Origin: Siphonodentalium dalli
Taxonomy: Eukaryota > Mollusca > Scaphopoda > Gadilida > Siphonodentaliidae
Reading direction: 5' to 3'
DNA: 64,000 nucleotides
Assembly (NCBI GenBank): GCA_032622095.1
Contig: CP136067.1
Span: 91,440,707 to 91,504,706, forward strand
Shown: positions 49,647 to 60,960 of the stretch, piece after piece
How the letters are laid out: each line of letters opens with the position of its first letter
How positions within the stretch are numbered: the stretch's first letter is position 1
Made by a program: the position numbers and the translations under genes
Notes under the pieces: generated by a model
The model's database searches: none
Seen by the model: the letters and a program-made list of their open reading frames with translations, nothing else
Told to the model about the DNA's origin: nothing

Positions 49647-50229
49647 TGTTTTACGGGTAGAATTAAGCATATCGACGGGTAGTGTATGGTGAGCCAATTG
49701 CATCACAATATATATGATGTAGAGAAATTGTTATCCGCATTCGCTTTCTTGGCCGACGTTATACTTGTTGTTATGGTTATATGATGGACATCTGCGTGGA
49801 TAATGGATTGCATTAACCAGGGACCAGGCGAAAGTGGAAGGGGTTGGCGTCTTTCTTTGACTCATTTTGGTAACATTTTCAATAATTAGCTTTCATAAGT
49901 AATTTCCCAGACCGTTCGAGTGTCGTCTTGAACAGATGGAATTTTCTGACTCAGAAAATATGTTATGATAGCCCAAATATACAATTACGCTAATTTAATA
50001 ATCCAACCATTATTCGGTGTAAAATGTGTTGGTTTAGACCCAGGGTCCAAGAATGTCCTACATGCATGCACTTTTAGTCAGATATAAGACCGAAATTGCC
50101 CCTTATATTAGTTGGGGAATATTTAGTCATATAACTGGTAATGGGTTGGAATCTTTCGAATGGTCGGGCAAGGGAATATTCATCCCAAGAACTTGGATAT
50201 TTGTCTGGGTCTAAACCCGGATGTAGGTA

Positions 50230-50940
50230 GAACAAGAGCTACACTGGGCGTGCAAAATACCCCCTCTCTTGGGTCGGCGGAAACTGGTAAAAAATGGCAT
50301 AACTCTAGTAAAAATTGGCGGACGGAACTCAAATTTGAACTTGACCTGTGTTTTGGTGGGAGAAAGTAATATAACAAATTATCATTGAATCCGATAAGCT
50401 CTAGTAAAGTTATCATCCGGAAAACAAATTTCAGGGATTTTCTAAGTCAAATTACGTCAAATAAGGGGCATAACTCCGGTGAAAATTGGTGGACGGAACC
50501 CAAATTCGAACTTGATCTGTCTTTTCTCCTAATAAACCCACATACCAAATTTGATTGAAATCGGTTCACTCTAACTAACTCTGCCAGAACCCAAGTTCGA
50601 ACTTGACCTGTGTTTTGGTGGGAGAAAGTAATATACCAAATTTGGATTCATTCCGATAAACTATATTAAAGTTATCATCCGGACAACAAATTTCAAGGAT
50701 TTTCTAAGTCAAAAAACGTCAAATAAGGGGCATAACTCCGGTGAAACTTGGCGGGCGGAACCCAAATTCGAACTTGAACTTACTTTTCGGCTAATAAACC
50801 CACATACCAAATTTTATTGAATTTGGTTCACTCTAACTAAAGTTATCATCCGGAATCCAGGTTAACGGACGAACGCCCGGACGGACAGACCAATACTATA
50901 ATGCGGCCGTTTTTTTCAAACGGGCGTATAAAAATCAAAC
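50230..50940 (+). repeat. Interspersed repeat of 'ggggcataactcc' type inside the nested transposon
   Basis: Units of about 190-270 bp carry 'ggggcataactccgg', 'cggaacccaaattcgaac', 'acccacataccaaattt' and 'aaagttatcatccgga', and end in 'ggacggacagaccaatac' and 'gcggccgttttttt'. I recall this phrasing from mollusc and other lophotrochozoan genomes. A related diverged piece is at about 60395-60960. Confidence 0.65.
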
Positions 50941-53900
50941 TTGTTAAATATAAAGGGTGTTTAATGGTACACTATTCATTATATGGTTCGAATAAAGAGC
51001 GTTTGCTTCACGTCTATGCGAAACAAAGAAAACAGCTAAAAGTCGATCTGATGACGTAAGATTGTGCCGACTATGAGGTGTGTATATCAGTATTTGGTGT
51101 CACTATCGGCCACTACAATATACAACAGTCTTGGGGTTCAAATGCGCCATGTCCGTTCAAAAGTCAAATATCTATATTAAAATGAGAAATCAGTCACCAC
51201 CACATAAGGTACAATAACTGAACGGTTGTATTCAATCGTGTAACACATTCACGGTGTACTTATGCACAAAGGGTCGATAGGGGACGTGGTGAGAGGGTGT
51301 GGTGTATCACCCCAACTTTTGTCAACAGTTGGATATTGCATATACCTAACACACCAAAACATACGTTGAAATTATTCTGTCATTCAGTTTGATTTTCCAA
51401 AAATGTATTAGTGCGTTTTTTTTTTTTAGTTTTAGACCAACATTTGCAAATATTCCTACTTTTGGTAGAAAAACATTCGGGATTTATGGTCAACAGCAGG
51501 TTGGAAATATCCAACAAATGTAAAGCTTGAGGAAAGTCAATAATTTATCAATTTTCATGTTCAGATTTCAAAACGTTCTCACACCAGACCGAACCATGAT
51601 CGACCCGGTATGCCCTGGTCTAACCACATTCAGTGGCTCGTCAATACTGATCATTGATTTGTGAAAAACAAACCAGGGCGTGAATTTGCCTGGTGTTAGA
51701 CCACTAGATGCCATGATTTTGCAATTTCCAGGTTCATATCTACAAAACTGTTCTCGTACTGCATGGTCGGCAAGGTGGAACCCCCATCACAGGAATTCTG
51801 CAACAAGACTACTGATCCATTTAGAACAGTCCACAATAATATTCAGGACAGTGAAGGATCAGTTGCATGGGGGGAATCAGAGCCCAACGGCGTGCACAAT
51901 TTGAATTACGCACAAACCTCTGTTTGGTGTGGTTTAAGGGGGTGTATAGTTGGGAATTTGAAGGTGGACACACCTTCTCAACGCGGAGACCCCCTATAAT
52001 TACGTCCCTATGTCGAGACTGCGTATAGCACCGCCAACTCACTCTCTTAATCATAACATGTCGAGAATCCCGGGGTTAGCCCCCCCCCCCCCCAAATCAC
52101 ATTCCCAAAAAATAACATGTCATTACTTGAGTGAAGACAGTTGTCAGTAAACAAATCGGCGTTCCATAGTTATCTTAGTGTTAGAAGCCGCCTCGATACT
52201 TTGAACATAAAACATGGCTTACATGACAAATGTATCAATGAGATTTGGCAATTAAATCGTGCAATAAATAGATTAATGCATAGCTGACTGTTATTTCGTA
52301 GAACTAATGTACTTTTGAGTGAGAAAACTTTAGCGAAAGACTACCAGTCAACGGGATACATCTACCCGTTCCAAATCCCTATCGCTTTATGTGCTGCATT
52401 CAAAGTACGCAAATGACCGTGACGATTTTCACCGATCTACCTGGATCTACCGGTACCCGTACCCGTCCGACGGGTATCGCAAACTCGCTAATGGCTCATA
52501 TCGTACATGTAACTTCATTCGAACGCACGTGATGGTAGATGCAAGTCGCATTCCAGTCTCTGTCTGCTACAATATGATCTCATATACCAGGTATTTCTAA
52601 ACATAGTTATCAAGGTTATGTAATATCTGACATACGTGGACATACTGCAATCGTAGTAATGAGTCACAATATATAAACATATTGTAGACACTAGGTGTGG
52701 AAAATTCATTAGATGAGTCATAAATTGACAATATTTTTAGTACGTATTTGACAACTATAAAATACGTTATATCACTCCATCACTAGCGGTCAAATCACGT
52801 TTTTACAGAGCACGAAACATACACTGAAATGCACTCAAAATATTTGTGAAGTAGGCATTTTTTATAATACCTATTAGATGATTAGAAATCATCATGTTTG
52901 ACGACTTATAAACGACCCAATTGATGAGATTAATAACAGGCACATTGACACAAAATCAGACTTATACATATTTGACCACATTACCTTCTACATATAATGG
53001 TATAATGGTAAGACACAACAGACCACCACAGAACAGCGTGTATGTAGAAATGGTTAGTTGACTATACAATAAAGAGCGTTTATACGTGATTTACCAGCGA
53101 AAGGGGGGTTTAATATACGCCATGATGTACGTATAGATACTATACTTTAAGAAATATGGACGTATATAGGTATATAGCAACGGTGTAGACCCGCGTTATT
53201 ATGCATAAATGAGTATGGTATGCATTAAACGGTAACAACACTGATAGTGTACACTGTTTGAACCACCATAGACATCAGAATTGATGCGTTGTGCTGAGTT
53301 GTTTTGAGAAGAATATATGAAATTAATACGCGCACGTGATTACATTACATTCGTGTATATAATGACATATACCACGTATATAGTCCATAAAAAAGACATA
53401 TAATGCGTGTGAAAACTCAACAGTTTAACTATGCATTAAAGAGCTTTTATACGTGATTTACTAGTGGTAATTGCACGTGTCTTAACGCACGTATATGTAC
53501 TGGATTTGCTTTAAGATACAGGGACATATACATAAACCTGACACGCATTTATATACTTTGAACACAGTAGACCTTTCGTGACACGACACTGTCACGTGGG
53601 CGATGTATCCTCTGTATAACAGACTATATTTATAGGAGTAACAATACATATAATTGATGAAAATAAATCACTAAGTACTTATATACTAGTTTACATCAGA
53701 TGGGCTCTTTATTTTCTCCATGTAATGGAGATTTTAGAGTAATAATATGAAATGAACTATGACTATGACTGGAATACCAAGTTGTTGAACGGATGTTATC
53801 ATTCCGTTTGTCCTCGTATAGCTAAATTCAGCAACGGATTTTGATTGGTTATAAATATTATAATAAGAACTAAATACTTTACCGATAGCTATTATAGATC

Positions 53901-54023
53901 AAAAGCTCACTAGGTATGGGTACGAACAACCGATTGTGTTAATTATATGAGGAACTCATGTCCAATGACATGTGAGTTAGCGGATTTACTCGAATAAACA
54001 GATGGTTTTGTAAATTAGGAATT

Positions 54024-54619
54024 ATGGATGAAATATTACCCACAGAAATGCTTGAGAAAATTTACAAGGAGTTAGTTAACGCGTCAACGATACATGGAGA
54101 CATGAAAACAGAATTACAACATACATGGTTCTTAAGGGAGAGTAAATTAATAATTACGGAACTTCTAGAAGGAAATTTTGATGATGGTAGAAAGAGATTG
54201 AATGCTTTGATGGAGAGATCAGAATTTGAAACAGATATCTTACTGGATACTTTGGATCAACTGTTTTCTGAGTGTTGGATATTTAGTGGTATTACTAAAA
54301 AGACATGTATGAGATTCGTGTACTTATCGGTGATAACTTTGCCCGCTTCGCTGAATACCGTAGCACGGTTTTTAATGACTATAGTTTGGAATTCGAAGAA
54401 GTTACATCAATTTATGGTTACATTATTATGAGGGAACCTTGTCCTATTTTCACGATTGAAAAGATGTTCAATGGACAACTAGTTTTGGATTACATTGTAA
54501 GCACAACTAAACCTATTTCAGAATTAGATAGTGAATTAGTTTGGACATTCGGAACGATTTGGAGCTATGGAGACTATTCGCTTACAACTAAAAAGGGTGA
54601 ACACGGGACCCAATCGTAA
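54024..54619 (+). pseudogene. Unrecognised ~197-codon gene of the giant element, right-arm copy (frameshift)
   Basis: The inverted copy of 44518-45114. Here the N-terminal codon that is TAA in the left arm is GAA, so the start MDEILPT runs straight into the body. An A run near 54297 has five bases instead of six, which throws the frame after about 93 codons (frame A ends at 54431; the rest is open in another frame, 54305-54619). Amino-acid changes between arms are few (for example Ser to Thr, Cys to Ser, Glu to Gly). Because each arm has a different lesion, the ancestral gene was intact when the palindrome formed or recently before. I recognise no family. Confidence 0.5.
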
Positions 54620-54763
54620 TAACAAAAATATACAGACAGAGGTGTCAATTACCGGTGTTTGATGAACATAACATAACTCCAAATATGCTACACGTAATAA
54701 GTTGATAAAACTCATGGTTTGTGTGTTTAAGCTTGTATAGCGTTATTCCTTTTAAATAATAAA

Positions 54764-55239
54764 GTGCAATTTACCTCATTTCCTATAACCGATTTAGTCA
54801 TAAATGTATCCCATATGCTAAAAATAACTTACCATCGGGAATATTGGCCTTCGGTGATTTCACCACCCACTAGTTTTTTGTTTTATATGAAACACAGTGG
54901 TGCATATGACCATGCCCAACACAAATATATTCAATATTGTTTGCCGATTAAAAATCCTCGAAATATACCTTTGATACATCAGGGTGCTTCTTTACCTCAA
55001 TGTGTCTAGTCAATACGCAAACAGTGTGTATCGTCCCCACTAGCTTTCTCTGTGCAGATGGTTATGATTGGCATTCCGATAAATTACATCGGAATGGTTT
55101 GGATTCGTACCCGTATGCCAATTCAAAACTCATTAAGAGCACGCTGATGAAGGTGTATAACTTTAATACTTCATGTCTATATGCTAGTAACGGGAACCCA
55201 TTGCAGCCAGTGCATGTATATTGTATATATATATATTGA
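54764..55239 (+). CDS. Right-arm copies of the two unrecognised adjoining ORFs
   Basis: Mirror of 43874-44373. The first frame (54764-55009) is 81 codons and reads past the point where the left copy stops (CGA here, TGA there). The second (55000-55239) overlaps it in another frame. Differences from the left arm are a handful of substitutions. Confidence 0.35.
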
Positions 55240-55879
55240 TGTAGGCAGTGGGTCTACGTAGCTCTCTCGATTTATCTACCATTACCATAGCTATCATATA
55301 CACACGCGTTCGAGTATGAACGATGGTCGGTTAGAACCTATGACCTAAAAAGGGCCTGGGGACCGATCATATTCAAGTTACATATAATTTACATTTGAAG
55401 CATAGTTTTAATGGGGTTATAACTTGAACGGTAAGTGGCCATATATAGCTAATACGACTGATTTAGACCATATTTTGACATTCTAAATGATACAAATGCT
55501 TACATATTAGTCTATGTGAAGAGTGAGTACGCATTTTGTCTGTGACATAAACTGGCATATTGATATAAAATAACAACCATTTCTAAGCTAAATAACGCTG
55601 TATATAATATACAAAAATACCCAACTCCATTCGAAATGCAGAGAATTGAGTTACCTGCTCATGTAATTCACATGAAACGTGATGTGCATCAATGGGGTAC
55701 AATATTATGCTATAGGTACCATTTCTAAAGTATACAACCATAACTCATTACTAGAAGACCTTAATCCAGAGTAATTGTGTTGTGTGTAACAGCGGGACTC
55801 AGTAATGGGTGTTCGTTGCTTTTGGATTAGGTTGCTTCGGTGACCATGTTGAACCCTATGCGTAATGTATTGTCTGATT

Positions 55880-57120
55880 ATAGACACAAATGACGTGTAC
55901 CTTTAAGGTATGTGACCCCGCGGGTACAATACTATGCTATTGGAACAATTTCTGAAGTAAATAAGCTTACTACGATGAACATGCTTAACCATACGTGTAA
56001 TGTAATGTCTGATTAAAGACAAAAGTGACGTGTACCTCTAATGTATGTGATACCACAGGTACAATACTATGTTATTGGAACCATTTCTGAAGTAAATAAG
56101 CTTACTACGGTGGATATGTTGAACCCTATGTGTAATGTTTTGTGTGATTATAGACAAAAGTGACGTGTACCTTTAAGGTATGTGATCAAAATACGGTCAA
56201 TTGTATGAACAATTTCTGAAGTAATGACACATCAATACCTTCACTTCCTACAATGTTGCCTCGTGCATCGAATGTACATGCATATGTAACTTGAAAGCCA
56301 ATTTGTTATAATGTTGTTGTCTAACACACACTGGGTAATTTTATATGAATGAAAGCATGTAGATTGCAAAAATCTTTGTTAAAACTATGGACGTATTTGA
56401 AAATAAAGAGCGTTTTTTATTTATGGATACGATGAATTATGTTGAAATGCTTAATTTTAAATATAAATTTAGTAAACGATGGACATTAAGACAAATTTTG
56501 AAAATAAATAGCGTTTTTTACTCACGGATAGACGGAATTAGGTTTAAATGCTTAATTTTAAATATAAATTTAGTAAACGATGGACATTAAGACAAATTTT
56601 GAAAATAAAGAGCGTTTTTTATTCACGGATAGACGGAATTAGGTTTAAATGCTTGATTTTAAATGTAAATTTAGTACAATTCAGACAAATTTGAAAATAA
56701 AGAGCGTTTTATTGCTAGATACACTGAGTTAGGTTTAAATGCTTAAGTGACGTATTCATTTAGTGTACGTGACCACGGGTACAACAGTATGCTATATGAA
56801 CCATTTATGAAGTAATGACACCTTATTATTATCACTAACACTGTGCCAATGCATTATATTATGTATGTCTGTCTCCCATAAATGTAGAGGCTAATATGAC
56901 CTATAAATTGAAGGTAAGTGGCCAGTCTGTTACAATGTTGTTGTCGTTTAACATACATTTCGTAAATTTTATATGAATGAAAGCATGTAGATTGCATAAA
57001 TCTTTGTTAAAACTAGGTACATTCAAACTATTTGGAAAATAAAGAGATGATTGATGTATACGCGGAATTAGGTTTAAATGCATAAATGACGTGTACCTTT
57101 AAGGTATGTGACCAAAATGC
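55880..57120 (-). repeat. Tandem arrays in the right arm (contracted)
   Basis: Mirror of 41400-43300 with the same two unit types: 'tgacgtgtacctttaaggta' and 'gaaaataaagagcgtttt'. It is about 0.6 kb shorter, which accounts for the change in mirror offset between 56900 and 55890. Confidence 0.8.
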
Positions 57121-58014
57121 GGTGATTTGTATGCTATTTGAACCATATCTGAAGTAGTGACACACTAGAAAACCTTAATTTCTACAGAAACATTAATTTT
57201 GTTTATCTCTCAGTCTCCACATATGCAGAAGCCATTAGGAGCATGCATTTGAATGACAGACGTATCGTGGCATTAAATGACTTAAACATGTGTTTAATTA
57301 CGAAGCTTCGAGAAATTGTGTGTAGGATTTACTTTATTTGAAATGTTCAAATATCTATTGGCAAGGCGTTGATTGATTTATAATAGTTCGATTACAGATA
57401 ATAAAGGGGTATTTAGAGAAAAAGCTTAACTAATGTTAGTGATGATTTAATCAATTGTACCATAACAGTTGACCATTAGGAGGGATACATAATGGGGAGT
57501 CATTATGTATTCAGGGTTCATTCCGCTCGCGGTATAACTTTTGTGAGAGTTAAATTGCATGGGTTATGCTCTGTAAGCATATGTTGGCTGCTTGGAGTTA
57601 GATGTGTATTTAATACCTAGATGGTCTCCCACGTGCTGAGAACTTTGTAGATTATTTTAATTTTATTAATTGTTTCAGAGGCAGCTATTTTTCCTAACCA
57701 ATATGTGCAAATGATACCGGCCCCTGAATGTTTTTTATTCAAATTAGTGCAGGCTTAAATGTTTTATCACCTAGTGGTATGCATAATCTCATTAATCTGT
57801 TTCACCGCTTTATCCCCGTCGGTATGGAGAATGTTCCAGAATGGTTATATGTTGTGTTATTAGCTTGAGAGCTCTGTGCCCTGCAGTAGGTGCATTGTGT
57901 TCCCCCGTGCTTAGAAGTTAATTAACAGACAAAGGTGCGCCTGCCTTCAGCATTGTTAGTTTAAAGGGCCATATGCGAGTATGAAGTGTCTTAAACGAAT
58001 ACATTATGGATTTA

Positions 58015-58640
58015 CTATAATGTTGTAGAAGACACAAATTTCCAGATTATTCCAGAAAGAATAATTTGCGTGGGAAGGAATATCTTTAGGAATTTTACTA
58101 GATTGTTCCAGATGATAAAATTGCGAACGGTAAATAGATAGATGCTGGCGTGTTTAGTGCACATCTGGCATTGAGTAAACCAGCCATTATAGAATATATT
58201 CCATGATGCTCTGTTATTGTTAGAGAGAAAGCGTGCCTCGTGGAATGTGTTTACTACCAGGTACAGAGCAGTTAATAAATCTGTGAGATCAATAATGTTG
58301 TTAAGTTATCGAAAGGTATAAAAGTTAAAGGGGCCGAAGGGTTTTAGAGCCAGAAGATTTGAGAAATGAGTTTTACTGCCTAAATTATATGCGTGGAGAA
58401 CGGTAAATAGATAGATGCTATCATAGCGTGAGAAGCCAATGTGTGTACCGTGTGAAATTAACATTGGGGCTTTACAGGTATAAATTTTAAAGAGGCCTTA
58501 TACAAGTATGAATTTTATTACACGAATACATTATGGATTTTACTAGATTGTTGTAGAAAAAAACTTTCTACAATTTTCCAGAAACAAATATTTTACTGGA
58601 TTGTTCCAGAATTTTTTTTTTCTAGATTGTTCCAGAAGAT
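58015..58640 (-). promoter_or_regulatory. Heat-shock-element-like repeats near the right terminus
   Basis: Mirror of the left block: TTCTACAATTTTCCAGAA (58566-58583), CTGGATTGTTCCAGAA and CTAGATTGTTCCAGAA just inside the right end, with the second block near 58025-58115. Here the best site has one mismatch (TTG for TTC) compared with the left arm. Confidence 0.4.
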
Positions 58641-58831
58641 AAAATTGCGTGGGAAGGAGAAAAAGGAGGAGCGATATATAATAATTAATAAAAAAGGAGG
58701 AGTTTGTAAGACTATGGACCCGCACAAAGCATAGGAAAGGGGGCGTTGCCATACTATGGGGCCATAGACATACAAACCTATAGGAGAAGGGGTCCCATAC
58801 CATCTGCCCCCGCAGAAGCCCACATGCTGCT

Positions 58832-58837
58832 AGCTTC
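58832..58837. repeat. 6-bp target-site duplication AGCTTC, right
   Basis: Identical to 39667-39672, directly outside the CT-3' terminus of the giant element. Confidence 0.85.
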
Positions 58838-59330
58838 AAGCCACACCATTATACTCCTAATACCATGGGGATATTTATGTATAAGTGTTATGGCAATCGG
58901 CGACTAAAGAAATTATTCTCAAATTTCTGCCCCCATCTCTCATCCAAACGGCACCTATTTGTCGTCTTTAAATCACACAATTATATTCCTTTTGTCATGG
59001 TGTAGAATGATTCAATTTGGTGGAAATCGGCGCTAATTTTTTTTTAGCAATTTCGGTGCCCCTCTCCCATTACGTGGATCCCTGACTCCAACGGCGCCAC
59101 GTTTGACATATATAAACCACACCATTATATTCCTTAAATCATGGGGCTGATTATATATGTTTGGTGGCAATCGGCGACACAAACAATTGATGTCCCTCCC
59201 CTTTTCTGCCCTCCCCCGACAACAACAGCGTCACTTTATAACATTATAACCCGCACCATTATCTTTCACGTAAATAGTATAAACCCGTTATACCTCCTTT
59301 GTTTCATCTAGATGGTCCACCGTGGATTTC
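58838..59330. repeat. Tandem repeat resuming right of the giant element
   Basis: Units with 'aagccacaccattatactcc', 'gcccccatctctcatccaaa', 'tttggtggaaatcggcgcta' and 'ggcgccacgtttgaca' continue in the same orientation as 38904-39672. This shows that the giant element interrupted one array. Confidence 0.75.
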
Positions 59331-60394
59331 TATGGAACACACAGAGACAGATATTCGCAAATATAGATATAGATATCTTCAGCTGCGGGTGTGAAAATGT
59401 TTGACTTGATTCGGCCCAACGTTACGTTTTGTATTTCTTAACACTGTATGTTATACAGTTTATAAGAATAAACAATTCAATTCAGGAACCCACCCTTTAA
59501 AGATCGGAGCTATTATAAATAGTTGTTTTTAAATAGTGTATACGTAATGTATTATTATGTTCTATATCATGCAAATATTGAAACGTGGCAAAACTGAATC
59601 ATAAAGTCTATAATAAAGAGCGTTATTTTGTTATCTTTGTGTAAAAAATAAAGAGCGTTATTTTAACTTATTTCAAATATGAAGTTTATATGAGAATCAT
59701 TAAACATGCGCGATGATGGGATACCATTTCGTATCTTACACACTCTTATAATAAAATATATTATTATCCATCCCTTAACTAACACTATTTCTGATTGGGC
59801 AAAAGCTGCCACGTGATAATCCGTGACAAAGTCATATTGAACTCCCGATTGTCGTATTGGAGTCCCAAGTATGCAATATTACTTGTTTTAACGGGACTAT
59901 GTGACGCCACAAATTAACTATTGCGAAATGAATCGATGAAATTGTGATGCGTTCGCAACACTGGTGGATTTAGCAGAAATTTAGTTTTTTTTTATTTCCG
60001 TGTGTACTCTTCCAAATCATGCTTTCTGATGATCAAATACAGGCTTTTATACATAACTAAGTGCCGGCAAATACCAAAAGTAACCACTAAAGTTTTATTC
60101 CCAAAATTTGGATAAACATACAATAAAAATATCATTATACATTATGACTTTTTACCACAACCTGGACTCGTACAAGAAAAACACATACTGTACACAACAC
60201 TGTATAATAACTTTATAGTATCAACCGGAATATAGCCATATATATCTTGGCGCTAAATAAATAAAATAGCTGATTCCGCAAACGTACCCCTAGTTTCATA
60301 AATCTAAAGGAGATAATTCATCAGCCCGGGTTACTATAATGGTTGATTCAGATATTGTTTCGATCTAAATCCGTTGTTTTTATCCCAATCCGAA
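59331..60394. other. Non-coding stretch with two AATAAAGAGCGTTATTTT words
   Basis: The two words lie near 59612 and 59646, 34 bp apart. They match the word in the arms' arrays although this is outside the element. No gene recognised. Confidence 0.55.
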
Positions 60395-60960
60395 GACATT
60401 TTGGTGGGGGATATAACAATGGGTTCCGTCAGTCTGCCATTCCGTCTGTCTGTCCGTCCCGAAAAGTTTTTCCGGTGTTATTTCGAACAATTAAGTGTTT
60501 TGGTATATGAGTTCACAAGGAGAAGATCTGAACCGAGTTCAACAATTAGGCTCGGTCGGACACGGTCACCAGCGTCACGGCCCTTGGATTGAAATGGGGA
60601 GTTATTTCGTACAGTTTTGTCATGTGAGTTCATAAAATGAATACTGACACCGGCCGTACATTTTAAGCGAGTTACGGCCGGTGGATCTGATGTATTGGCG
60701 CTAAGCACCAAAAACAGTAAGTTGTCCAGGGTTTATTTCTAACATCTAGAATACGAACAGTTGTCAACGGATTTGAAATAGTTTGGTATGTGAGATCACA
60801 TGAGGAGTTTCTGAAACGAGTTCGCAAAGGACCACACATTTTTACCAGAGTTATAGTATTTTTAGCTATCTTTTGAAAATATCATACATTATGGGAACGT
60901 TCTGTCTAAGTGTGAATTTGGGTCTGGTCCGAACATTTCTGACTTAGTTATGCCCCTTGC
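60395..60960. repeat. Degenerate interspersed repeat
   Basis: It shows 'tctgtctgtccgtccc', 'tatttcgaacaattaagtg', 'ggtatatgagttcacaagg' and later 'gttatttcgtacag', 'catgtgagttcataa', 'tttggtatgtgagatcac', and 'gacttagttatgccccttgcc'. It looks like two or three diverged internal units. Class unknown. No coding sequence. Confidence 0.5.

Larger units (their letters stand above)
49562..52488. mobile_element. Nested TIR transposon, non-autonomous, TA target duplication
   Basis: The ends are GCGAGTTTGCGAT and ATCGCAAACTCGC, each bordered by TA. The left arm keeps the matching empty site near 46645-46660 ('gccattaattgtgtcg'), which proves the insertion. Both ends carry GGGTACGGGTACCGG-type tracts, and the left end forms a hairpin. 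A TA duplication suits Tc1/mariner-type elements, but no transposase frame is visible. It contains an older interspersed repeat (50230-50940), the word AATAAAGAGCGTT at 50991 and a possible captured exon near 51740. No gene is called. Confidence 0.8.
39673..58831. mobile_element. Giant palindromic Polinton/Maverick-like element (19.2 kb)
   Basis: The ends are AGCAGCATGTGGGCTTCTGC and its complement, flanked by AGCTTC on both sides. The arms are inverted copies over 7.1-7.7 kb, separated by a 1.4-kb loop and with one nested insertion in the right arm. Without that insertion the element is about 16.2 kb. Polintons are known to have 6-bp duplications, AG termini and 15-20 kb length, but inverted repeats of only hundreds of bases plus genes for polymerase B, integrase, ATPase, protease and capsid. 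None of those genes is visible here. The insertion interpretation is firm; membership of the Polinton group is inferred from the ends, and a copy-back derivative or another long-TIR transposon is possible. Confidence 0.72.
48800..58831 (-). repeat. Right arm of the giant inverted repeat (interrupted)
   Basis: It is the inverted copy of 39673-47405. It is about 7.1 kb of arm sequence plus the 2.93-kb nested element. It is shorter than the left arm mainly because its tandem array (55880-57120) has fewer units. Confidence 0.9.

Noticed and set aside
39673-58831. Local inverted duplication of host DNA instead of an insertion
   Set aside because: The flanks are the same tandem array in the same orientation on both sides, and removing the palindrome with one AGCTTC restores the array in register.
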